Source: Haliea sp. E1-2-M8 (GTDB lineage Bacteria > Pseudomonadota > Gammaproteobacteria > Pseudomonadales > Halieaceae). Taken from it: a stretch of 64,000 nucleotides of DNA. Where the stretch lies: NCBI RefSeq assembly GCF_030649675.1, contig NZ_JAUTDR010000003.1, positions 1 through 64,000 on the forward strand, read 5' to 3'. The notes under the pieces were generated by a model that worked only from the letters and a program-made list of their open reading frames with translations, was not told the origin of the DNA and did no database searches. A program made the position numbers and the translations under genes. Position 1 is the first letter of the stretch, and each line of letters opens with the position of its first letter. Shown in pieces: positions 9,673 through 17,274 of this stretch.

Positions 9673-11340
9673 GTGAGAACATCCCGCAAACTCGCCCAGC
9701 TGGAACGGCAAATGGCCGGCTGCAATTCCTACGACGAATGGCGCGAAGCGGCCCTGCAGCACGATGAACTGTCCGGCATGCGGCGCTGGCGCGAGGTCGA
9801 CCAGACCCGCCAGTATGACTACAGCCAGATCCGGCTGCGCCTGGATCGGCTGCGCAGCCTGCGTTCGCGCCACGACTACCAGGGTCTGCTGTTCACCCTC
9901 AACGAGGGTATTCACGGCAACATGGGCGGGATGGGTCGCAGTACCCTGTACCAGCGTGCCAAGTTCGGAACCAAGCGCCTCATCGAGCAGTATATAGACG
10001 AAGTGGACGACTCGCTCCGATTCCTTGCCGAATTGAAGAGCGATGACGTTACGCTGCAACAGAAGCTGGACTTTTTCTACCGCGCAAATATCTGCTTCGG
10101 CCGCTCCGCCCTGATGTTGAGTGGTGGCGGGGTCCTCGGCTTCTATCATCTGGGTGTGGTGAAGACGCTGCTGGAGCAGAGTCTGCTGCCGCGGGTGATC
10201 TCCGGTTCCAGCGCCGGCTCGCTGGTGGCGGGCGTGGTAGGGACCCATACCGACGCCGAGCTGGAGCACTTCTTCGACCCGGACAACGTGCACTTTGAGG
10301 CCGAACGTGAAGCGAGCGTATTCTCACGCATGTTTTTTGGCCGCAACCCGCAGATCGATGTGCACGATCTCGAAAACATCATCGCCCGCCTGATCCCGGA
10401 TATGACCTTCCAGGAAGCCTACGAAAAGACCGGGCGCCAGATCAGCGTTACCGTGGCGCCGGCGGAGACGCACCAGCGCTCCCGGCTGCTGAATGCCATT
10501 ACCTCGCCCAACGTCTATGTGCGCTCGGCGGTAATGGCCTCCTGTGCGGTCCCCGGCGTCTTCCCACCGGTGATGCTGATGGCGAAAAATGTTCACGGCG
10601 AGCCCCAGCCCTACCTGCCGACCCGCAAATGGGTGGATGGTTCGATCGCCGATGACCTGCCGGCCAAGCGCCTGTCGCGTCTTTACAGCACCAACCATTA
10701 CATTGTCAGTATGGTCAACCCGATCGCCACCCCGTTCCTGCACGGCAATCGCAGAACCAGCGGCCTGACCGCGGCCCTGGGCAGCCTCGGTGTCGGTATC
10801 GGCCGCGAGGTCCTGAATTTCTATCGTGGCATGGTGCAGAAAAAGGGCGACAACTGGCCGCGCTTCAACCTGTTGATGAACGGGATCCATTCCCTGTTGG
10901 ACCAGGAATACAGCGGTGACATCAATATCGTCCCCAGTTTTCGCTGGTTCAATCCGGCGAAGATCCTGACCCATCTATCCGAGCAGGAGTTGATAGCGCT
11001 GATGCAGGGGGGGGAGCACTCCTGCTTCCCCAACGTCGAGACCATCCGCATCTGCACCAAGATCAGCCGTACCATGGAGGAACTTCTGCACCGCTTCGAG
11101 TACGGGGATCTCAGGCCCGGCCCGGAGGAGTACCGCCGTCCGCGGGCGTCCCGGCGCCGGCCGCCGCCCACTCGCGAAGATCGGGAGGCGCAGCGGGATA
11201 TTATGCTCGGCGTTGCCGACAAGGCTGCCAAACCCCGCCCCCGCGCCAAGTCCAGTCGCAAACAGGTCAAGCCGGGGCGCTCACGGGGCGGTAGCAAGAA
11301 AGACGACGGCAGCAGCGGCGACCGGGCCGCAGCGGCCTGA
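9673..11340 (+). CDS. Patatin-like phospholipase with DUF3336 domain
   Basis: A 555-residue predicted serine lipid acyl hydrolase. The N-terminal part (about residues 1-140) matches the DUF3336 domain found before patatin domains in TGL3/4/5-like lipases. The patatin domain then shows the oxyanion motif SGGGVLGFYHLG, the nucleophile elbow GSSAGS, and the dyad aspartate in VDGSIADD. The C-terminal about 60 residues are Lys/Arg/Gly-rich and disordered. The GTG at 9673 was chosen because AGAGG sits just upstream and domain homology starts soon after; the frame stays open to 9502, but that extension looks non-coding. A role in storage-lipid or membrane-lipid turnover is inferred, and the WS/DGAT synthase in this window fits that. 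Confidence 0.9.
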   Translation: MRTSRKLAQLERQMAGCNSYDEWREAALQHDELSGMRRWREVDQTRQYDYSQIRLRLDRLRSLRSRHDYQGLLFTLNEGIHGNMGGMGRSTLYQRAKFGTKRLIEQYIDEVDDSLRFLAELKSDDVTLQQKLDFFYRANICFGRSALMLSGGGVLGFYHLGVVKTLLEQSLLPRVISGSSAGSLVAGVVGTHTDAELEHFFDPDNVHFEAEREASVFSRMFFGRNPQIDVHDLENIIARLIPDMTFQEAYEKTGRQISVTVAPAETHQRSRLLNAITSPNVYVRSAVMASCAVPGVFPPVMLMAKNVHGEPQPYLPTRKWVDGSIADDLPAKRLSRLYSTNHYIVSMVNPIATPFLHGNRRTSGLTAALGSLGVGIGREVLNFYRGMVQKKGDNWPRFNLLMNGIHSLLDQEYSGDINIVPSFRWFNPAKILTHLSEQELIALMQGGEHSCFPNVETIRICTKISRTMEELLHRFEYGDLRPGPEEYRRPRASRRRPPPTREDREAQRDIMLGVADKAAKPRPRAKSSRKQVKPGRSRGGSKKDDGSSGDRAAAA

Positions 11341-11343
11341 AAT

Positions 11344-11359
11344 CGCTGCCGGGGCAGCG
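11344..11359. terminator. GC hairpin between convergent genes
   Basis: CGCTGCC at 11344-11350 pairs with GGCAGCG at 11353-11359, between the stop codons of the patatin gene and the convergent flavin-reductase-like gene. There is no T-run on either side, so it is at best a weak or Rho-assisted bidirectional terminator. Confidence 0.3.
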
Positions 11360-11361
11360 TC

Positions 11362-12006
11362 CTAGCCGAGGGGCGTAGGGGGCAGGTCGGGCTTGGCGTA
11401 GGCCATGCGGCGCAGGCGCCGGGTACTGTAATAGCTGTCCAGGCCGCTCAAGGCGACCGTTCCCGCCGCGCAAATATCTACCGAGCCATCCTCGCCCAGG
11501 TGACCTTGCGGCACCTCCGCCAACACAATCTCCCCGATCAGGAAATGGGTGTCATTGATATCCAGTTGCCGATGCTCACGCAGTTCCAGACCCATGCGGA
11601 TAGAGGCTTCCCGAACAAAGGGCGCGGCAAAGCCCTCCATCCAGTGTTCCCCCAGGCCGGTGGCCGCGAATTCCGACTGCTCCCGGGGGTAGCGCGCCGC
11701 GGTCTGGTGTGCTGCCTCGATAAACTGGTCGCTGACATGATTGATCGTGTAGCAACCGGTTTCGAGGATATTCTCAAGGGTGTGCCGCTCGACCGGGCTG
11801 GGGCGGACGATCAGCGCCAACAAGGGCGGGTGCGAGCCGAGATGGACCACAGAGCTGATGATAGCGAGGTTGGTTTGACCCTCGCGATTCGCCGTGCCCA
11901 CCAGATTGGCCGGCTTGAAGCCGCTGAGGGAGTTGATCAGAGCGGCGCGATAGCGCGCTTCCAGGGCAGAGATTTCCGTGCTGGTGAAGAGCATGTTCGG
12001 TTTCAC
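11362..12006 (-). CDS. Flavin reductase-like (FMN-binding split-barrel) protein
   Basis: A 214-residue protein of the flavin reductase / flavoredoxin-like family. Typical blocks are YRAALINSLSGFKPANLVGT, REGQTNLAIISSVVHLGSHPPLLALIVRP and ETGCYTINHV. Family members bind FMN and either reduce flavins with NAD(P)H or carry electrons. The GTG start overlaps the stop of the upstream phosphotransferase by 4 bp (GTGA), so the two are translationally coupled. It could in principle supply reduced flavin to the HsaA-like monooxygenase encoded at about 54 kb, but it lacks the size and context of HsaB, and this is speculation. Confidence 0.85.
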   Translation of the reverse strand: MKPNMLFTSTEISALEARYRAALINSLSGFKPANLVGTANREGQTNLAIISSVVHLGSHPPLLALIVRPSPVERHTLENILETGCYTINHVSDQFIEAAHQTAARYPREQSEFAATGLGEHWMEGFAAPFVREASIRMGLELREHRQLDINDTHFLIGEIVLAEVPQGHLGEDGSVDICAAGTVALSGLDSYYSTRRLRRMAYAKPDLPPTPLG

Positions 12007-13022
12007 TCGATCAACTGCACCGCCAGCTGCGACAGTGGCCCGACAAGGTTGCCGCGGGCGTCCGCCTCCTCGCTGGAGGCGGTGCCGATCTGGGCTCGCT
12101 TCTTGATCCCCTGGACAATGGCCGCGAGCCGGAACAGGGAAAACACCAGATAGAAGTTCCAGTTTTCTATCCCCTGGCGGCCGGTGCGTTCGCAGTAGCG
12201 GGCGATGTATTCCTCGTCGCTGGGGATTCCCAGGGATTTGCGGTCAACCCCGGCGAGACCCTTCATGCTGCTGTCCCGTGGCAGCATCCAGGCCATGCAC
12301 TGGTTGGCCAGGTCCGCCAGTGGGTGCCCCAGAGTGGACAGCTCCCAGTCCAGCAGGGCAATCACTCGCGGCTCGGTGGCGTGAAACATCATGTTGTCCA
12401 GGCGATAGTCGCCGTGCACCAGACTGACGGTGCCGTCGTCCTCTGGCATGTTGGCAGGCAGCCACTTGAGCAGGGTTTCCATGTCGGCTACGGTTTCAGT
12501 CTCCGAGGCCCGGTACTGTTTGGTCCAGCGGCCAAGCTGGCGTTCGAAGTAGTTGCCCGGCTTGCCGTAGTCCGCGAGGCCCACGGCCTCGACGTTGACA
12601 TTGTGCAGTGCCGCCAGAGTCTGGTTCATGGAATCGTAAACTGCGCTGCGCTCGGCGTTGTCAGCGGCGTCGGGCAGTACCGGATCCCAGAGAATGCGGC
12701 CGTCCATGTATTCCATGACGTAGAATATGGAGCCTACGACTGATTCATCCTCACAGAGGACGTAGGTGCGGGGTACGGGTACGTCGCTGCCCTGCAAGGC
12801 AGAAATGACGCGGAATTCACGGTCTACCGCATGCGCGGAGGGCAGCAGTACGCCCGGTGGCTTGCGGCGCAGGACGTAGGAGTGGCCATTGGCGCTAAGC
12901 TTGAAGGTCGGGTTGGACTGGCCGCCGGGAAACTTCTCCGCCGTGAGTCCCTTGTCGATCCCGGGAATGTAATCTGCCAGGTAGGCGGCAAGCCGCTCCG
13001 TATCAATTAGCTGCGCGCTCAT
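12003..13022 (-). CDS. APH-like phosphotransferase (ACAD10/11 N-terminal-domain type)
   Basis: A 339-residue aminoglycoside-phosphotransferase-fold kinase. The nucleotide-binding part has KFPGGQSNPTFKLS and YVLRRKPPG; the catalytic loop is LVHGDYRLDNMMFH with the HxDxxxxN pattern, followed by ALLDWELSTLGHPLADL (metal-binding Asp). Bacterial members of this subgroup sit among acyl-CoA dehydrogenases and ligases and are thought to phosphorylate hydroxylated acyl-CoAs or acids on the way to enoyl-CoAs, as in mammalian ACAD10/11. AAGGA precedes the ATG. It forms a two-gene operon with the flavin-reductase-like gene and is divergent from an acyl-CoA ligase gene, supporting a lipid-catabolic role. 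Confidence 0.88.
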   Translation of the reverse strand: MSAQLIDTERLAAYLADYIPGIDKGLTAEKFPGGQSNPTFKLSANGHSYVLRRKPPGVLLPSAHAVDREFRVISALQGSDVPVPRTYVLCEDESVVGSIFYVMEYMDGRILWDPVLPDAADNAERSAVYDSMNQTLAALHNVNVEAVGLADYGKPGNYFERQLGRWTKQYRASETETVADMETLLKWLPANMPEDDGTVSLVHGDYRLDNMMFHATEPRVIALLDWELSTLGHPLADLANQCMAWMLPRDSSMKGLAGVDRKSLGIPSDEEYIARYCERTGRQGIENWNFYLVFSLFRLAAIVQGIKKRAQIGTASSEEADARGNLVGPLSQLAVQLIE

Positions 13023-13206
13023 GCGGATCCTTGTATGTCAGAAAAAGTGGATGCATTAGTTTGTCGCCCTGGCCTCGAGGCGACAATGACGTGCCGCGAC
13101 AAAAAACTTGACCCCAGGGCCCAGGTTGCCGACGGCGTTGAGCGGGCTGGCAGCTCAGGGTATGCTGCCGCTTCCGCGAATTCATAAGTCTAACAGAGGT
13201 CGAGTT

Positions 13207-14907
13207 GTGTACGAACACTTGAAGCAGGCATGGCAGCAACTGACAGCTCCCGGGCAATTCTTTGAGGTCACGACCATCGATGTCGACGGCGTGCCGATCC
13301 GCAGCTACAAACACGCCCCACCCTCTCTGCGCGAGATCTGGCTGAGCACGGTCGGGCACGGTGACAAGGATTACCTGGTATTTGCCGGCGAGCGTTGCAG
13401 TTACGCCCAGGCCCAGACTTTCACCGCCAGTATCGCCCACTGGCTGCACACGGAAGGGGTGAAGCCCGGGGATCGTGTCGCCATTGCCATGCGCAATTAC
13501 CCCGAGTGGATGCTGGCCTACTGGGCCGTCACCTCCATGGGCGCGGTAGTGGTGGGCATGAACGCCTGGTGGGTCGCTCACGAAATGGAGTTTGCATTGG
13601 AAGACGCGGCACCGGTGGTGCTGATCTGTGACCGCGAGCGCCTGCAGCGCTTCGACGAGGTGCGCGACAGATTTCCGGCCATCAGGGTTGTGGCGGTGCG
13701 CCTGCAGGAAGATGCTCCGGCCTGGGTTACCGACTGGATGGAGTTGATCAATGCGGAGCCGGCCTTGCCGGCGGTCAGTATCGATCCCAACGACGACGCC
13801 TGCATTTTTTATACCTCCGGGACGACCGGGCGGCCCAAGGGCGCGCGCCTGACCCATCGCGGCTGTGTCGCCAATATCCTCAATGTCGGCTTTATCAATA
13901 CGGTACAGCCCGTGGCCATGGCGCTGGCTCGAGGGGAGACGCCACCGGCTCTCGGTTCGACGCCGGCGCCCAACTCCCTGGTGGCAACGCCGCTGTTTCA
14001 CGTCACCGCCAACAACTGCGTTGCCCACGCCACCACCGTGGCCGGCGGTAAACTGGTGCACATGTACAAATGGGATGCTGCAGAGGCGCTGCGCCTGATC
14101 GAGGAAGAGCGTATTACCACCTTCAACGGCGTGCCGATGATGGCCCGGGAAATTCTCATGCATCCGGATTTCGCCCGCCGCGACACCTCCTCCCTCACCG
14201 TGCTCGGCGGTGGCGGCGCCGCACTGCAGCCCGACCTGGTGGAAAAGATCCACCAGCGCTCGAAGTCCGCGCGGCCCAATACAGGTTATGGCATGACCGA
14301 AACCAGCGGCATCATCGCCGCGGTCTCGGCGGAGTTCTTTGTCGACAAGCCCGCCAGCGTGGGGCCCGCGATGCCTACCTTTGAAGCCAAGTGCGTCGGT
14401 GCCAGCGGGGAGGATCTCGGGGAAAATGCAATCGGTGAGCTGTGGGTGCGCGGCGCGCCGGTGATCAAGGGCTACCTCAACCGACCCGATGCCACCGCCG
14501 AAGCAATCACCGACGGCTGGTTACACACGGGCGACATCGCCTATATCGACGAGGAGGGGTTTATCTTCCTGGTTGATCGCGCCAAGGACATGGTGCTGCG
14601 GGGGGGTGAAAACATCTACTGCGCGGAAGTGGAAAACGCCCTGTTTGCCCATGAGGATGTGGCTGAGTGCGTGGTGTTTGCGGTTGCTGATGAACGCCTG
14701 GGGGAGGAGGTCGGCGCCGCCGTCTATCTGCGCCCCGACGCGACAGCCGACGCCAGCCACCTGCGGGCCCACTGCGCCGGCCTGCTGGCCCCCTACAAGG
14801 TGCCGCGCCATCTCTGGCTCCTGCCCGAGCCGCTGCCGCGCAATGCCAACGGCAAGTTTCTCAAGCGTGAGTTGCGGGAGTCCCTGCAGGTGTCCGACGC
14901 GCTCTGA
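13207..14907 (+). CDS. Acyl-CoA ligase (AMP-forming)
   Basis: A 566-residue ANL-superfamily ligase. Motifs: YTSGTTGRPKGARLTH (P-loop), NTGYGMTETSG (adenine binding), WLHTGDIAYIDEEGF, and LPRNANGKFLKREL with the catalytic lysine. An insertion after the P-loop (about residues 230-265, Pro/Ala-rich) is longer than in common FadD proteins. The GTG at 13207 is chosen because AGAGG is well placed and the N-terminus then reads YEHLKQAWQQL; upstream frame to 13108 is unlikely to be coding. It is divergent from the APH-like kinase. It probably activates a medium or long-chain or cyclic carboxylic acid; the substrate is unknown. Confidence 0.9.
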   Translation: MYEHLKQAWQQLTAPGQFFEVTTIDVDGVPIRSYKHAPPSLREIWLSTVGHGDKDYLVFAGERCSYAQAQTFTASIAHWLHTEGVKPGDRVAIAMRNYPEWMLAYWAVTSMGAVVVGMNAWWVAHEMEFALEDAAPVVLICDRERLQRFDEVRDRFPAIRVVAVRLQEDAPAWVTDWMELINAEPALPAVSIDPNDDACIFYTSGTTGRPKGARLTHRGCVANILNVGFINTVQPVAMALARGETPPALGSTPAPNSLVATPLFHVTANNCVAHATTVAGGKLVHMYKWDAAEALRLIEEERITTFNGVPMMAREILMHPDFARRDTSSLTVLGGGGAALQPDLVEKIHQRSKSARPNTGYGMTETSGIIAAVSAEFFVDKPASVGPAMPTFEAKCVGASGEDLGENAIGELWVRGAPVIKGYLNRPDATAEAITDGWLHTGDIAYIDEEGFIFLVDRAKDMVLRGGENIYCAEVENALFAHEDVAECVVFAVADERLGEEVGAAVYLRPDATADASHLRAHCAGLLAPYKVPRHLWLLPEPLPRNANGKFLKRELRESLQVSDAL

Positions 14908-15681
14908 TCAGCTCTCGACGAAGGCCCGCTCGATCACGTAGTGGGCCGCGTTGCCGTGGCGGGATTCGCTAAAGCCGCGCTCATCCAGTAGCCGGGTCAT
15001 GTCCTTGAGCATGCTGGGGCTGCCGCAAATCATGAAGCGGTCCCGCTCCGGGTCGATAGCCTCGAGGCCCAGATCCGCGGGCATTTTGCCGCTGGCCAGC
15101 AGATCTGTCAGGCGTCCGGTGTTGCGGTAGGCCTCCCGGGTCACCGTGGGGTAGTAACGGAGCTTTTGCCTGATTTCCTCGCCGAGGTATTCATGTTCCG
15201 GCAGTTCACGGGTGATGCTGTCCTGATAGGCCAGCTCGCTGGCGTGGCGGCAGCCGTGGGCGAGGATCACCTGATCAAAACGCTCGTAGATCGCGGGGTC
15301 CTTGATGATACTGAGAAAGGGAGCCAGCCCGGTGCCCGTACCCAGTAGATAGAGATTCCTGCCCGGCAGCAGGTTGTCCACGACCAGCGTCCCGGTAGCC
15401 TTGCTGTTGACCAGCAGTTCGTCGCCGACACGTATGTTCTGCAACTGCGAAGTGAGCGGGCCGTCAGCGACCTTGATGCTGAAGAACTCCAACTGGTCCT
15501 CGTAGTTCGCGCTGGCCATGCTGTAAGCCCGCAGCAGGGGCTTGCCCTCCCGTTCCAGCCCGATCATGGTGAAGTGGCCGTTCTCGAAGCGAAAGCCGGG
15601 GTTGCGTGTAGTCTTGAAGCTGAACAGATGATCGGTCCAATGGTGGACTTCAATCACCTGTTCGCGCAGCAGCGTTGCCAT
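14908..15681 (-). CDS. fpr: Ferredoxin/flavodoxin-NADP(+) reductase
   Basis: A 257-residue FAD enzyme that moves electrons between NADPH and ferredoxin or flavodoxin. It shows RAYSMAS (FAD/FMN contact), LGTGTGLAPFLSI (NADP-binding start), CGSPSMLKDM, and the classical subclass-I bacterial ending with aromatic/Val residues near the C-terminus (IERAFVES). The ATG at 15681 was chosen because GAGGT lies 7 bases upstream and homology begins at once (ATLLREQVIEV). It is divergent from a LysR regulator, the same arrangement as fpr-finR in Pseudomonas, and abuts the acyl-CoA ligase gene tail to tail with no gap. Confidence 0.93.
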   Translation of the reverse strand: MATLLREQVIEVHHWTDHLFSFKTTRNPGFRFENGHFTMIGLEREGKPLLRAYSMASANYEDQLEFFSIKVADGPLTSQLQNIRVGDELLVNSKATGTLVVDNLLPGRNLYLLGTGTGLAPFLSIIKDPAIYERFDQVILAHGCRHASELAYQDSITRELPEHEYLGEEIRQKLRYYPTVTREAYRNTGRLTDLLASGKMPADLGLEAIDPERDRFMICGSPSMLKDMTRLLDERGFSESRHGNAAHYVIERAFVES

Positions 15682-15791
15682 GGGGTGAACCTCGGGTGTG
15701 TGGGAAATCAGTTGGTGCATCTTAAGGCCCCGTTCTATATTGGTAAAATGGTTTTTATGAATATAATATATCGATTTAGAACATATAGGGA
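15682..15791. promoter_or_regulatory. Divergent fpr / finR-type promoter region
   Basis: An AT-rich 110-bp gap between the two divergent starts. On the + strand TATAAT at 15762-15767 has TTGGTA at 15740-15745 with a 16-bp spacer and fits a promoter for the LysR gene. GTTCTA (from 15732) and TAGAAC (ending near 15782) form a widely spaced inverted pair flanking it and may be LysR contact sites. The regulatory role is inferred from arrangement and sequence. Confidence 0.45.
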
Positions 15792-16682
15792 TTGGCTTTG
15801 CGCTACACACTGAGACAGCTGGAAGTGTTCCAGGCCACCGCGCACTTTGAAAATGTCAGCCGCGCGGCCGCCAGCCTGGCAATGTCCCAGTCCGCAGCCA
15901 GTGGAGCACTGCGCGAACTGGAGCAGCAGTTTGCTGTGCAACTGTTTGATCGTATCGGCAAACGCCTGCGCCTGAGCGAATTCGGCCGCCAGCTGCGCCC
16001 GGCGGCGGAGGACCTGCTGGCCCGGGCCCGGGCGCTGGAGCAGTCCCTGTCCGGGGAGGAAGTCAGCGGCCGCCTGCAGGTCGGTGCCACATTGACCATC
16101 GGCAATTACCTGGCGGTGCCGATGATTGCGGACTTTCGCCAGCGTTATCCGGACGCCGACGTTGCCCTGACCGTGGCCAATACGGCGACGATCGCCGAGG
16201 GGGTGGCGAATTTCGAGCTCGATATCGGGCTGGTGGAAGGCGAGTTCGTGCACCAGGATTTGCAGAGCCAGCACTGGCAGGCGGATGAACTGGCTGTTTT
16301 CGCCGCGCCCGGTCACCCGCTGGCCCGGCGCCGTGCCCTGAGTGACCGGGACCTGCTGCAGCTGGACTGGATTGTACGTGAGCCGGGCTCGGGTACCCGC
16401 CAGACGTTTGAGCGCGCCATGCACGGCCTGCTGCCGGATCTGCGAATTGTGCTGGAACTGCAGCACACGGAAGCGATCAAGCGCGCCGTGGAAGCGGGCA
16501 TGGGCGTGGGCTGCCTGTCCCGCATCAGTCTGGTGGACGCGTTCGCCCGCGGCTCCCTGGTCCCCCTGCGGGTGCCGGGCCGGGATTTTACCCGCCAGCT
16601 CAACATCGTTCTGCACCGCCACAAGTACCATACCGCAGTCCTCAGGCACTGGCTGCAGCTATGCCGGGAGCGAGCCGATTAA
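15792..16682 (+). CDS. finR: LysR-family regulator, FinR-like
   Basis: A 296-residue LysR-type regulator. The N-terminal winged HTH (LRQLEVFQATAHFENVSRAA, then SQSAASGALRELEQQ) is followed by the substrate-binding domain (LQVGATLTIGNYLAVPMI, ELDIGLVEGEF, AGMGVGCLSR). TTG at 15792 is the start. In Pseudomonas putida FinR is encoded divergently from fpr and activates it under superoxide or iron stress; the same gene order here is the basis for the name. The symbol rests on context and general similarity, so another LysR subfamily with the same neighbour is possible. Confidence 0.75.
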   Translation: MALRYTLRQLEVFQATAHFENVSRAAASLAMSQSAASGALRELEQQFAVQLFDRIGKRLRLSEFGRQLRPAAEDLLARARALEQSLSGEEVSGRLQVGATLTIGNYLAVPMIADFRQRYPDADVALTVANTATIAEGVANFELDIGLVEGEFVHQDLQSQHWQADELAVFAAPGHPLARRRALSDRDLLQLDWIVREPGSGTRQTFERAMHGLLPDLRIVLELQHTEAIKRAVEAGMGVGCLSRISLVDAFARGSLVPLRVPGRDFTRQLNIVLHRHKYHTAVLRHWLQLCRERAD

Positions 16683-16715
16683 CCCGTCGGCCGGATCAGG
16701 TTACACTGAGCGGTT

Positions 16716-17264
16716 ATGACGATCTTCATTCCAACAGAGCAGACCAGCGCGGTGTTGCCCATCGGCCAGCCGCAGCGGGCGGAGGTGGTAGCCGCCACCG
16801 AAGCCTGGATTGAGCGGGCGGCGCAGATGCTGGCCCTGCCGCTGGCGCCGGTGCCGGTGCTGTTTGATCTCCGCGGTACCAGCGCGGGCATGTTCAGGGC
16901 CCGGGGCAGAGATTGCTGGATCCGCTTCAACCCCTGGATCTTCGCCAAACACTTCGAGGACAACCTGCACTTTACGGTGCCCCATGAAGTGGCGCACTAC
17001 GCAGTTCACTGCCAGCGTCACCGGCGCCGGGTGCGGCCCCACGGCCCCGAGTGGCAGCGCGTGATGCGGGGCTTTGGTCTCCCCCCGGAGGTCACGTTCA
17101 AACTGGACCTGAGCGGAATCCCGGTCCGGCGGCAGCAACGTCATGCCTACCGCTGCGGCTGCCGCGACCACGCGGTGTCGACCGTGCGCCACAAGCGCAT
17201 GCGCGAGGGTCGGGCCCGCTATCTGTGCCGCTATTGCGACGCGGCCCTGCTGCCCGTCGACTGA
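16716..17264 (+). CDS. sprT: SprT family zinc metalloprotease
   Basis: A 182-residue SprT-like protein. The zinc-protease motif HEVAH (His90, Glu91, His94) is followed by the usual third ligand region HGPEWQRVM. A C-terminal zinc-ribbon-like part has CGC near residue 147 and CRYCD near residue 172. SprT-fold proteins are related to SPRTN and are mostly uncharacterised in bacteria. The ATG follows the upstream LysR gene by 33 bp, so the two may be co-transcribed. It converges on the DUF748 gene with a 10-bp gap. Confidence 0.88.
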   Translation: MTIFIPTEQTSAVLPIGQPQRAEVVAATEAWIERAAQMLALPLAPVPVLFDLRGTSAGMFRARGRDCWIRFNPWIFAKHFEDNLHFTVPHEVAHYAVHCQRHRRRVRPHGPEWQRVMRGFGLPPEVTFKLDLSGIPVRRQQRHAYRCGCRDHAVSTVRHKRMREGRARYLCRYCDAALLPVD

Positions 17265-17274
17265 AGCGAGATTT

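Noticed and set aside
11362-12006. Flavin-reductase-like gene as HsaB partner of the HsaA-like monooxygenase
   Set aside because: It lies 42 kb away, is coupled to a different gene, and is larger than typical HsaB; there is no positive evidence.
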